Assembly: GCA_949317995.1 (NCBI GenBank)
Contig: OX439037.1
Span: forward strand, 18,898,324 to 18,962,323
From: Acholoe squamosa
Lineage: Eukaryota > Annelida > Polychaeta > Phyllodocida > Polynoidae
Direction: 5' to 3'
Length of the DNA stretch: 64,000 nucleotides
Position 1 is the stretch's first letter, and each line of letters starts with the position of its first letter. The position numbers and the translations under genes are program-made. Shown here piece after piece: positions 11,791 through 22,681 of this stretch. Under the pieces are notes generated by a model. That model was not told the origin of the DNA. It searched no databases and saw only the letters and a list, made by a program, of their open reading frames with translations.

Positions 11791-12216
11791 GTTCAGTACA
11801 TGCATGAACCCGTTAGATAAGGAACTTTACTTAATTTATTATCTTTGTGTGGTCTAATCTATATTTAGTATAGGGTCTGCGTATATTCCCTATGGATGAG
11901 TAGTACTATAAATTGGCTATCAGCAAAGCATCCAGTATCAATACATTGCAGGCATTCCTAGCTTTATTTATAGGGCTAGCCCACCAAAACAAAGTCATTC
12001 AGGTACATGTGTGTACACATAGGTGTTCCTGTACACTCACAGTTCCTGGTACATTTATTGTATACTGTCATCGATAGCATTTCTTCGGAAACTGTGCTAT
12101 CTGTTCAAGGGAGTCTAGATAATGATCTTATTGTATCTATTGGAAATATCCAATCATGTAGACGGGGACTAGTCCCATGTCCTATCATCTATTGGGGAAA
12201 TTCCTAAAGAGGCAAA
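11791..12216. other. Intergenic, nothing supported
   Basis: No gene or repeat boundary recognised. Confidence 0.45.
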
Positions 12217-13575
12217 GAGTTGAGTTTGAGTTTTAACAAGTTTATTGGCAGAAATCATACATGTACGTTTTTCAGATCGGCCAAAACACGGCAACAGGAA
12301 AGAAATAGTGTAGCGCTCAATCAGGTTGTACAAAGTTACATCAGGCAGGCATCATTTTGGGTGTAGATCATTACGATATTACTAAAGACATAACTAAAGC
12401 CTCTTAGGGGCTGTATGTATCACCATGATTTGCACAAGTCGATTATCCGCAGGCAGCATGTATATTACATATTTCAAAAATAATTGCGTAGTCTATCAAG
12501 TGACGGTTATACACCAAATACATTCAGATTTTGTTCATGAATTCTTTCTTACTGCCTATCTGCTGAGTATTTGCATCCAATTTGTCCCAAAGGACACATC
12601 CCCTGTACAGTGGTGACTTATCATACGTCAAACACCTAGATCTGGATACCTTTAACTGTTTTTTAAAATTGCCACGCAAGTTCCTGGCAGGGAGTTTGAC
12701 ACAGTTTGGATCACAAGAAACATCAAACATCATAGATAATAAGTTCTTATCCCATCTAACCTTTAGCATTTTCATGTAAGTTCTAACATGGAGATCGTAT
12801 ACAGATATATCCCGAGTATTAAAGATTCGAAGACATAACCGTAGGCAATGATTCTGCATAAGTTGTAAGCGGCCAACACTGGATTTTGGACCACTTTCAT
12901 GTAGAAAACTTGCATGTTCCAGCACATGTAGAACCATTTGTTTGTATAAGGTCAGACACAGCTTATTATCGACAAATTTCCTTAACTGTCTTAATTGGTA
13001 CATCTTGTGGCGGAAACTAGATATTATTTTTTCGTTGTTTCTCCGAAAATTAAGACCACGATCAATGATAACACCAAGGTAATTGAATTCATCAACCACT
13101 TCAAGGCGCTTAGCATCCAGTTCAGCACTCATTATACTCAAATTGTGTCTGGCATTAAGTAAATCACTTGCACACCGTAACAACTTTGTTTTTTCATTAT
13201 TGATAGTAAGCTTGAACAATTTACACCATTTACTGATACTATCCAGATCAGACTGTAATTTCCTTAGTACATGATTGGGGTCGGTATCATTGACATAGAT
13301 AGCGAGATCATCGGCGTACAAACAGAATTTGCAGGATTTTATAACCGATACTATACTATCAATATATATTATAAATAATAACGGACCTAACACGGACCCT
13401 TGCGGGACGCCACACGTTACAGCCTCTTCAGCAGATACATGCCCATTGGCAGTAGCATATTGCTTTCTATCCTTAAGATAAGAATTAAACCAGGATACAC
13501 ACTGTACAGATAAATGCAAATTCCTAAGTCTTCCTAGGAGGAGGGAGCAAACCTGGTCCGGTATATAAGTACAAT
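12217..13575 (-). mobile_element. CR1-like non-LTR retrotransposon, 5'-truncated copy
   Basis: Minus-strand copy of the same family as 8057-8994. Read on the minus strand it ends with the same 3' UTR and a short-repeat tail (GTTAAAACTCAAACTCAA). It is longer than the plus-strand copy and retains the RT catalytic motifs. The 5' truncation lies near 13550-13575; sequence beyond it no longer reads as RT. Confidence 0.85.
12524..13560 (-). pseudogene. CR1-like reverse transcriptase, C-terminal half
   Basis: About 345 codons open to the family's normal stop. In order it shows the WFNSYLKDRKQ segment, the RT motif GVPQGSVLGPLLFIIYID, the catalytic CLYADDLAIY, a thumb region (KWCKLFKLTINNEKTKLL) and the same C-terminal tail as the plus-strand copy. 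The endonuclease domain and the N-terminal RT motifs are absent, so it is a 5'-truncated, immobile copy. The remaining frame is uninterrupted, which with the near identity to 8057-8688 suggests a fairly recent family. Confidence 0.88.
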
Positions 13576-14333
13576 TTATATTTATGAGCACTGGCCGTTC
13601 TACAATTGGCTTTTGAAATGGAAATGTCGGGTCTCAAGGATTTAAAACGTATGTGGATCAGTAGGCAGAAAGCTAAACACTGAGAGGTTAATCCAAACTC
13701 AGAGAGGTGGGATAAGATCTTGAAAGTCAATACTGAGAAGTGTAAGTGACCAGTCACAGGGACTTGGTGCTAGTCTAGTTGCTGATGTCATGATCCAGAG
13801 CGTGGTGGGGGCGTGGCCTGTGTAGCCTGTAGTACACACTGAAGCCGTGTGGTCTCCCCCCCCCCACACTAACCACCACCACCACAAACCCATACACCAC
13901 CACCAAGCCTCCACCACCACCCAGCACCACCAGGACTAGGTCTAACCTCCTCCTGTCAGTAGGACTCAGATAGCAGTGACTACCACCAGCTCCCACAGAA
14001 CACATATCTAGTGTACTGAGTGGGCGATATTAGATGTACTTGTACACGTGCTAGACAGTGTATACAAACAATACATAGGACCAGAGAGAAGAGGATCCAA
14101 CATTCACTATAATATCACCACGACAACCTGATCACTGGATACTCAACTGTGAGAGGAGAGAAACTATCTGTCCCGTGGACATCATCATATTACAATATTG
14201 ATTAATTGTTAGATCCAGGTACTGGAATATTGGATGCCCATTGCCTCAGTCAGGCAGACCAATATTTAGTAGGCAGTCTTCCTCCAGTAGGTTTCAGTAG
14301 CATCAACTATCACCAAACGACTATCAGTATCTA
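13576..14333. other. Intergenic, (ACC)n-rich
   Basis: Contains a CCACC/ACCACC-rich stretch at about 13850-13935 that produces spurious minus-strand frames. No other feature supported. Confidence 0.45.
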
Positions 14334-14903
14334 TGGACACACCAGCAGGTAAAGGAGAAACACATCTCTAGTCAACATTAACTTTCTTAACTGTCCCATC
14401 CACGAAAAATTAACATTGTTCAGTATTCTGACATTCAGTCAGAACTTACAGCAGGCCTCCTGGAAGTAGGCCCAGCTGAAGCATCACTGTGTTGGTGCCA
14501 AATATAGGTACTCCCATGGGTGCATATCCTCTACACTGGAGTACTTCACCTTCAGTCGCATTACTCCTTCTAGGACACACGATCTAATGTCTCTCTGGAG
14601 GAACTGTAGGTCTACTTAAGGAATGTATATCTGAATCATCCTTACTTTGGTTCAAGTTCGTCCAAACTAAGAGTAATTTGAGAGACTAACAACTCCTTGT
14701 GGGACGCCACTATCAAAGACTGTAACTCACTTCCACAATAGTCTCCAGTACCTGACACCACACACCTATCTCCTACACTACTACCAGTAATCACATACCA
14801 CCCCAGCAGTCAGCAGAGTGTGACGGTAGAAGAGTCCTTCCTGCCCTGGAGGAGTCATCGAGGCGTGACGAGCACCTAACACAGCAGTGCCAGCAGGAGG
14901 GGT
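14334..14903 (+). other. Possible 5' leader of a spliced gene
   Basis: An ATG at 14334 is followed 16 nt later by CAG|GTAAAG, a consensus donor, and CAGCAG|AGTGTGAC near 14818 could be an acceptor ahead of the exon candidate at 14904. This is only a hypothesis from splice-like strings; there is no TATA box. Confidence 0.2.
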
Positions 14904-14987
14904 ATGACAGTAGACGTGTGTCCGTCTGAGGCCGGGTCTCCGTGGGACCCTGGAGACTGCAGCGTGGAGGACCAGAGGCCTGAACAG
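14904..14987 (+). CDS. Candidate first coding exon, unknown protein
   Basis: ATG at 14904 opens 28 codons starting MTVDVCPSEAGSPWDP that run without a stop into CAG|GTGGGC, a plausible splice donor, in phase 0. There is an in-frame stop upstream (14877), so this ATG would be the start. The peptide is acidic and Cys/Pro-containing and resembles no family I know. Codons are G/C-richer than the flanks. Alternatively it is chance; no downstream exon was recognised before the repeats that follow. Confidence 0.28.
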
Positions 14988-17900
14988 GTGGGCATTTTAT
15001 ACCTGTGTCTTCTAGATAGGATGGTTGATAACCTTTGAAGGGCCGCATAGTACATTGATGCATCATACCAAACTTATTGGGTTGGTACATTCTGAACGTG
15101 TCGTTATGATGCACCAATGCAGTGCTGATAAATAGACCTACCAGCACTTCTTTGGTGCATCATGACGACAAAGATACATGGTACCTAGATGCAGCATCGA
15201 CCATAGAGTAATTGTCCATTGATGTGTTTGTGCATGTATCATGCAAACTCAGGGCTGATACACTACTGCCAGGTTGATATGATACACGTGGTTATCTAAG
15301 GTGTATCTATTGTTCTGATGTCACACACAGGTTGGTGTTGGTGTGAGTGAACGAGTCACTCAGGTATATATCACCATTATATGTGGTTCTATTTACAGGT
15401 ATGTTGTTTTTGTACTTAAACATGGCACATAGTCATAGCTTATTGACTACACTTTCAGCCCAGCGGACCATTTTTACAATGGATAAATCTTATTATTCGA
15501 GACTACAGGGGGAGTTGATATCAGTACTAATCCATTGACTAGTATATGTGCAAAGGCGGTATGTGGTGCCTATTTACAATTCGGGCTGAGAGTGTGGATA
15601 AATGAGTTCATACGTATAGGAGCCACGCTGTAATTTAATAAAAGTCAAAAATGTGCATATTCTGTGTGGTATCCTTTTCCACATAGGTATTTTGTGGGGA
15701 GGCAGTTATTATAAGTACAATTCAATAGGGGTCTTATGTCACACAATGCCGATGATATCTAATTCAGGATCCCATATCCTAGTGCCCCCTGCCCCACGGC
15801 TTAAACATAGAGATACTCAAAACCTCTCCATAAATTAGGCCTAACCCTTGTAAGGGTTGGGTTAATGATGTAGAAAGCAATGCTGGCATGCTGGTTCTCT
15901 CTATAATCATACATTCACCCTGACACCACATTACACTGGAACTATTGATACTTGAGCTTAGTCCCCCTCCCCCATGTAGCATTATGGTGCAGTGTTACTT
16001 ATGTAGAGACCATTTCCAGGTATTACATTTTACTATCACCCCACTGCTCCCCGTCTCTAGTCTATCCTGACAGAAATGGAATGTTCTATCTCCTCGTCTT
16101 GGTTACCCATGGTATCGAGACTTGGCAGAGTCTCTCACTGTCAGTCTCCTCGCCCACTATAAACTTGTATTTCAGAGGTATCCCTGACAGAATGATAAAA
16201 GTACCACATCAAGTGCAGTTTGTTAACCCCTACTGACTGTATATATACATGATGATGCCTCCAGGCTTATTAACATGAGGATCTTAAAGGGTTAGATGTG
16301 AACAAAAAGGGTGTATAAATGCCCATTTTGAGACAGTGTTGTGAGCAGGTGAGTGTAGAGCTCAGAGCAGCTCCACCCATGTCATGGTCTGTGCACCCGT
16401 ATAGTCCTACTCTGTTAGAACAGATGTTCACATTGACAGTTTTAATAGGTAGTGGACGGCGGGAGATTGATGTTCAGGCGCCCATCAATTAGCCTTAGTT
16501 CTGTATGATGCTTTACGGCTATGTTACATGTACTTTGATACAACATGTTCCATGATGCACCAATGCAGTGCTGGTGAGTTTAATCACTATATAGCAGTGA
16601 TCTAGTGCATCTTGTTAAACCGTCAGGAGTATATCAATCCATAAGGTTTAGATGCATGAAGGAGAAGTATTCATCAAGGCTGCAGGGATGCATCAAGATG
16701 ACCAATCACACAGAGTTTGTGTGAACTATGCCGACCTTACAGGGTTAAACAATGGCCTATGTGATGCCAAAGATGTGGGAGGTAGTTGTGTCATTGTGGT
16801 CGCTGTGGTTAAAAATCAGGTGTATTCTATGGTGAATAATACTCGTGTTGACATGATAATGCCCATTAAACATGTGTACACGTGTCGTCATGATGCATTA
16901 ATGCAGCCGCGGCAAGTAACTCATCACTGCAGCGTATCTGCATCATGCCACCCCCCCACGAGAGAATCCATGCTGTCGGTCGGTACGATGCATGGTTGGA
17001 TTTAGACATTATTATCCTTACTGTTAAATGAGTTATCAACTAACTAGATAAAATAACCCATAAGGAAAGACCCAATAAGAAAATAAACACTGCTCGTTTA
17101 GAATCGACTAGAAAGTTAATAATCTTTTTATTATGAAATCCTGATGAATCCAAAATAGTTTCTACGATTGACCCTCCCTCCTCTAGAGGCAAGGCTGCTT
17201 CCCCTGAGGCCTTTCTAGGAAAATCCCCACTAGTCCTTTAACTGCAGCACAGTGCCCTTATACACTACTATGGTAATGGTGAATAAACGCCCCTCAATCC
17301 AATATGTCTAATTCAGGAGCATCATTTTGTGCTTTATTGGAGATGCCCTTAGCATCTCCATTGTATTCACATGGGAGGTCGATTGCACACCAAATCGGAC
17401 AGTCCAATAACCCTTGAGTCGACCTGTGCAATAGTAAATTACCTTATTTGATAATTTCTGTATAGAAATTTAGCCAAATTACAACTGTTTTATATTGCTT
17501 ATATGGACACATTATTCTTCTTAATTTGGAAAGTGTATACAAAGATTCGTTTTACTATTTTGTCATATTTTGTTGGTTCATTTTGTTCTTATAAGACTAG
17601 TCGTAACAGGGTGATACTACCCTCATTGCTAAGGTCATTTCAGTTAGCTGAGAAAGCTACCCACTCAGATCTCGCCTACAGAGAGGCTACAGCTTGCTCT
17701 CCCTGCCTACAGTTCCCACCCTCCTCCTAATCACCTCGTAATAGTATACTGTCAGACCCCCCCCCCCTGCACCACCCAGCACCCAATCACCTCATAATAG
17801 GGGTGGGTATTGGTGGGACACATAAACTTATGCCTGATACATGGTCACTTTAACCATTTAGAAGGATCGCTACATGCAAGCCACCCACATACGTGCATCC

Positions 17901-18364
17901 ATTAACCCACTAAAGGCCACCTACATATATATATATATATACATGTACACATAAGTATGATGCACCTTATTATATTAGGAGTAGGCGTCCACACACGTGC
18001 CTGGGGAGTGTCCGGTCGTCTGCCTGACTGTAATTAACCCACTAAAGGCCACCTACATATATAATGTATATACCTTCACACAGTGTCCAGCCGGTCTCTG
18101 TGTGTGTGAGGGGGAGGGGGTACATATAGGTCCTCTATATACCGATATTGCAGGATGTAGAATGTGTGCAGCCCTTTCTTGAGCTGATTTCCAGCATGCT
18201 ACACTGATAGCTATCAGAGAGCACTTGTACCCAAATAACTCAGGACTGAATATATCAAGGCCTTTTCACCTCTCCGTTCTATGGTGTTTAATTGAAAATG
18301 TTGACGTCATTCTGTGTTTTAAATTGTGTTTTAATGTGTGTTTTTATTATTCTATGGTCTTAGA
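14988..18364. other. Intergenic with decayed GATGCA-motif repeats
   Basis: Several degenerate relatives of the TTAA MITE family are scattered here: about 15025-15310 (CATACCAAACT...GATGCACCAATGCAGTGCTG), 16500-16640 (CATGATGCACCAATGCAGTG) and 16660-17000. The phrase CCACTAAAGGCCACCTACATATAT is duplicated at about 17908 and 18037, with a (TA)n run. No gene is supported; the 117-codon frame at 16652-17005 overlaps these repeats. Confidence 0.5.
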
Positions 18365-19917
18365 CATGCATGTAGCATTGATGCACAGTTAACCCTGTAT
18401 GGATAGCATGATGCATTGATGCACAGTTAACCCTTTATGGATAACATGATGCATTGATGCACAGTTAACCCTTTATGGAAAGCATGATGCATTGATGCAC
18501 AGTTAACCCTTTATGGATAGCATGATGCATTGATGCACAGTTAACCCTTTATGGATAGCATAATGCACATTTAACCCTTTATGAATGGCATGATGCATTG
18601 ATGCACATTTAACCCTTTATGAATGGCATGATACATTGATACACAGTTAACCCTTTATGAATGGCATGATGCATTGTTGCACATTTAACCCTTTATGAAT
18701 GGCATGATGCATTGATGCACATTTAACCCTTTATGAATGGCATGATGCATTGATACACAGTTAACCCTTTATGAATGGCATGATGCATTGATGCACATTT
18801 AACCCTTTATGAATGGCATGATGCATTGATTCATTTTAACCCTTTATGAATGGCATGTAGCATTGATGCATAGTTAACCCTTTATGGATAGCATGATGCA
18901 TTGATGCACAATTAACCCCTTATGGATAGCATGATGCATTGATGCACATTTAACCCTTTATGAATGGCATGATGCATTGATTCACTTTAACCCTTTATGA
19001 ATGGCATGATGCATTGATTCACTTTAAGCCTTTATGAATGGCATGTAGCATTGATGCACAGTTAAACCTTTATGGATAGCATGATGCATTGATGCACAGT
19101 TAACCCTTTATGAATGGCATAATGCATTGATTCACTTTAAGCCTTTATGAATGGCATGTAGCATTGATGCACAGTTTACCCTTTATGAATGGCATGATGC
19201 ATTGATGTACTTTAACCCTTCTTGGATAGCATGATGCATTGATGCCCAGTTAACCCTTTATGAATGGCATGATGCATTAATACACAGTTAACCCTTTATG
19301 AATGGCATGATGCATTGATGCACAGTTAACCCTTTATGAATGGCATGATGCATTGATTCCTTTTAAGCCTTTATGAATGGCATGTAGCATTGATGCACAG
19401 TTAACCCTTTATGGATAGCATGATGCATTGATGCACAATTAACCCTTTATGGATAGCATGATGCATTCATGCACATTAACCCTTTATGGATAGCATGATG
19501 CATTGATGCACATTTAACCCTTTATGAATGGCATGATGCATTGATTCACTTTAACCCTTTATGAATGGCATGATGCATTGATTCACTTTAAGCCTTATGA
19601 ATGGCATGTAGCATTGATGCACAGTTAACCCTTTATGGATAGCATGATGCATTGATGCACAGTTAACCCTTTATGGATGTTACAAAGCATTGATGCACAT
19701 TTAACCCTTCATGGATAACATGATGCATTGATGCACTTTAACCCTTCATGGATAACCTGATGCATTGATGCACTTAACCCTTTATGGATGGCATGATGCA
19801 TTGATACACAGTTAACCCCTTAGGGATAGCATGATGCATTGATGCACAGTCAACCCTTTATTGATAGACAAGGCATTGATGTGCAGTTAACCCTTTTATG
19901 GATGCCATGATGCATTG
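18365..19917 (+). repeat. 38-bp minisatellite, about 40 units
   Basis: The unit begins TTAACCCTTTATGGATAG and continues CATGATGCATTGATGCACAG. Units vary between about 36 and 38 bp, with two main variants (GGATAGCATG and GAATGGCATG) interspersed. The monomer has the same TTAACCCTTT end and GATGCAT core as the TTAA-ended MITEs at 203, 3064 and 47214, so the array is plausibly an amplified MITE end. Frames across it are artefacts. Confidence 0.92.
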
Positions 19918-20330
19918 TCAACAAATATGTCAGTAATAATGCACTATTTGTCAGCAATTATTCAATTTATGTTAGTATTTACTTACTTTTTGTCAGTAAT
20001 TACTCACTTTTTGTCAGTAATTAGTCCAAATATGTCAGTAATAATGCACTATTCGTCAGCAATTAGTCAATTTATGTTAGTAATTACTTACTTTTTGTCA
20101 GTAATTACTCACTTTTTGTCAGTAATTAGTCCAAATATGTCAGTAATAATGCACTATTTGTCAGCAATTAGTCAATATAATTGTTAGTTATTACTCACTA
20201 TTTGTTAAAATATATCAGTAATAATGCACTATTTGTCAGCAATTAGTCAATACATGTTAGTAATTGCTCATTATTGGTCAGCAGTTCATCAACATATGTC
20301 AGTAATCACTCACTATTTGTCAATATCTGA
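19918..20330 (+). repeat. Higher-order A/T-rich minisatellite
   Basis: Roughly 22-25-bp subunits built on TTTGTCAGTAATTA are arranged in a higher-order unit of about 107 bp that includes AATATGTCAGTAATAATGCA, repeated about three times before decaying. It abuts the 38-bp array directly. The long hydrophobic frame across it reflects the repeat period. Confidence 0.88.
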
Positions 20331-20417
20331 TTGAATATTGAAAATTGAATTGAAAATAGCATTGAAAATTGCATTAAAAACTCGGGTCTTTTAGGTCTTA
20401 GACCTAACCTGCTCCAT

Positions 20418-20419
<2 letters not shown>
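20331..20419. other. Short spacer
   Basis: GAAAATTG-type short direct repeats only. Confidence 0.4.

Positions 20420-20473
<54 letters not shown>
20420..20473. repeat. (TA)n microsatellite
   Basis: About 26 uninterrupted TA units. Confidence 0.95.
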
Positions 20474-20477
<4 letters not shown>

Positions 20478-21169
20478 ATAACCTGCACCTGACACAGTTA
20501 TATATTGAACTTACATTGTCAATTGACATTTGATATTTGACATTGAGGCATCTCCTTAGGACTGAGTCCTTCACCTGTGACATTTTATCAATGCTTGCCT
20601 TCACAGTACACCAAAATATAGACTGACGCCGTGCTGGTGCTGCATAATGATGAAAAAAAGACAGATGCAGTGATATCATCCTTTTAGGGTTAATTAATCA
20701 ATTATGGGATCATCAAGTATTAACTAGTACACCCGTGGCCGCGCCCTTCTGTCTGAGATCCACGGCACTGAGCAGAGGCAGACGACATTTTTACCCTCTG
20801 TTTGTATCGATCCTCGCCAGGTGGCACCACCAACCCACACGTCCAAAGCTTGGCCTTCTTCCACAATGAGGCAAATGTCTCAGAATCTGAAAGGGTATTT
20901 ATTGTTCTTTTGTAGATTAGCTCGATGCATGAATGCATTCTGTTAGAGATAATATTATGGGCTGCATTGGTGCAACGTACCCACCCTTCGGGGTGCACCA
21001 ATCCCATAGGTACAGCCCTGGTGAGTAACTCACCAAGGCTACATTGTTGCGTTCATTCATATATCATGTCGACCCCCGACCAAATTGCATGGTGCATCAA
21101 ATCACTTTCATGGATTTAAACAGGTTTACTTAAAATGGCGCTGGTACTGTCTATTCCCCTTACCTTATG
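20474..21169. other. Intergenic with decayed MITE relative
   Basis: GGGCTGCATTGGTGCAACG and GGTGCACCAATCCCATAGG near 20958-21015 resemble the GATGCACCAATGCAG family. No gene supported. Confidence 0.45.
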
Positions 21170-21440
21170 AACAGGGTCCTTACATGATTGGAATCAGACT
21201 CTGGGACCAACTGGACTATTCACAGCAACATGTGCAAAGTAAGACCGTGTTTAAGGGGATAGTTAAAAGTTTCGCTTTCCAGTAGGAGTTCATATTTACA
21301 CTTATAACATTTACATGGGTTTATGACATAGGTGTATTTCATGCGCCATATATGATGTTTTCAAGAGCCGTAAGTGAACAAGGAATAATACCACTGCGGC
21401 GCGCAAAAAATCGACCCAGTAATGGGACGAAAGCGCTTCA

Positions 21441-21481
<41 letters not shown>

Positions 21482-21482
21482 C
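21170..21482 (+). mobile_element. 3' fragment of a second non-LTR retrotransposon
   Basis: The last ~35 codons (GIRLWDQLDYSQQHVQSKTV, stop near 21285) match in pattern the terminal CVLWDKLDANTQQIGSKKEF of the CR1-like elements. They are followed by a short 3' UTR and a (CAA)n tail at 21444-21482 right after AATAAA. This is the expected 3' end of a severely 5'-truncated non-LTR element from a different family. The 5' border is uncertain. Confidence 0.55.
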
Positions 21483-22100
21483 TCTCAGCATCATGACCTG
21501 ATATGCGAATCATCAATGGATCCGTCTCCAGCAATAAAACAGCCACATAGACACGGACGGTGTGAGTTTACCCGCATATCCCACTGCCCCAGTCAGGAAT
21601 AGTTTAATCGGACCTCCTCCATTTTTACGATTGAATCTGGGGATAAAATTACTGTTGTAAAAAAAGTCAATAATGTGCCTGTGTCAGATAGTTCCAGGGA
21701 TCACAAATTATTTTATGGCGATCGAGTTCTGTGCCCACATACACAATTTAGTTTTGTCTGAAAAGGAGACATTACAAACCTTGATTACCATTTTAAGAGT
21801 GAATCCCATAATTTAAGTATGCTCTCAGTTTGGACTTTTTCCCAGTAACTCCAGTAGATATTTTCTCCAATGGCTAATACCCATATATTCTAAGAAACTT
21901 GATCTATCATAATGATCATGAGAAATTGTGAAAGAGGTTACCTGAAAATAAACATTTTCTTTTGCGGGGGCCTCCCTTCTCAATGTTTGCAGATATGGTC
22001 ACGTGTCATAGGAAAGTGCGCCTTGTGTTTGTGTTATGGTCAGTTGTGACGTCTAGTTCCTTCTTCTCCTGATCGATGGCAGCTTATCTGGGGGCTGCGC
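21483..22100. other. Intergenic, nothing supported
   Basis: No open frame or repeat end supported. Confidence 0.4.
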
Positions 22101-22140
22101 GCGCATTTCGGGCGGAAGTAAACACACCCACGTGATCATG
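22101..22140. promoter_or_regulatory. CpG-rich ETS / E-box motif cluster
   Basis: GCGCGCGCATTTC is followed by GGCGGAAGT (ETS-type core) at 22111-22119, overlapping GTAAACA, then CCACGTGA (E-box) at 22128-22135. The local CpG density is well above the flanks. This pattern is common in animal core promoters. No transcript start or exon is identified, so the role is inferred only. Confidence 0.35.
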
Positions 22141-22656
22141 ATCATTGGTGTTAGGTTTTAACTCCTTAGTGGTGAAATAGGCTAGATCTTACTGTTTTTT
22201 TTGTGTTTTTTTTTTCAGAAAATATGAAGATCTTTTTTTTTTCTTTCTTTCTTAGACTTTCTTTCTTAGACTTCCATTCTTTCTTAGACTTTCTTCTTTG
22301 CTTTATTCATTTATTCTAATCGCTACAGTGCTTCACTGCTTAATATATAGGCCCTACATGCATTAAATTTCCAACAGTTCCCTCTAACTGGCGTAACTGT
22401 TGCTTCTGGGCAGTAACGACTAGAAAAAAAAGAGAGAAAGGTCTATTATTGACATTTCAATAATTTGCCAAAGAGAGTTGTTTCCCCGCTATTTTGATCT
22501 TTTTAAGGGGAATGGCATTTCATTTCAAACATGTCACCGCCCCTTCTCCCATCCACTACAGTATGGACGTCTCTGGGTGCCTGACGATTTATGGATGGTA
22601 GAAGGAGACGCGGCTAGAATGGGTTTGTTCAGCTGGCCTGGCCATCACTGACTCAT
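22141..22656. other. Intergenic, T-rich
   Basis: T-rich runs with TTTCTTTCTTAGACT repeated three times around 22240-22300. Nothing else supported. Confidence 0.45.
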
Positions 22657-22681
22657 GTTGCTAGGCAACCCGATGTAAACA
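22657..22681. promoter_or_regulatory. RFX X-box plus Fox motif
   Basis: GTTGCTAGGCAAC at 22657-22669 is an almost symmetric X-box of the RFX type. TGTAAACA, a forkhead consensus, follows at 22674-22681. RFX and FoxJ1-type sites side by side are a known signature of ciliary gene promoters in animals. No ciliary coding exon could be recognised within the window. Confidence 0.5.

Noticed and set aside
16652-17005. 117-codon plus-strand frame
   Set aside because: Overlaps decayed copies of the GATGCAT repeat family; no domain.
19915-20187. 90-codon hydrophobic frame
   Set aside because: It is the translation of the A/T-rich minisatellite; the peptide repeats with the DNA period.
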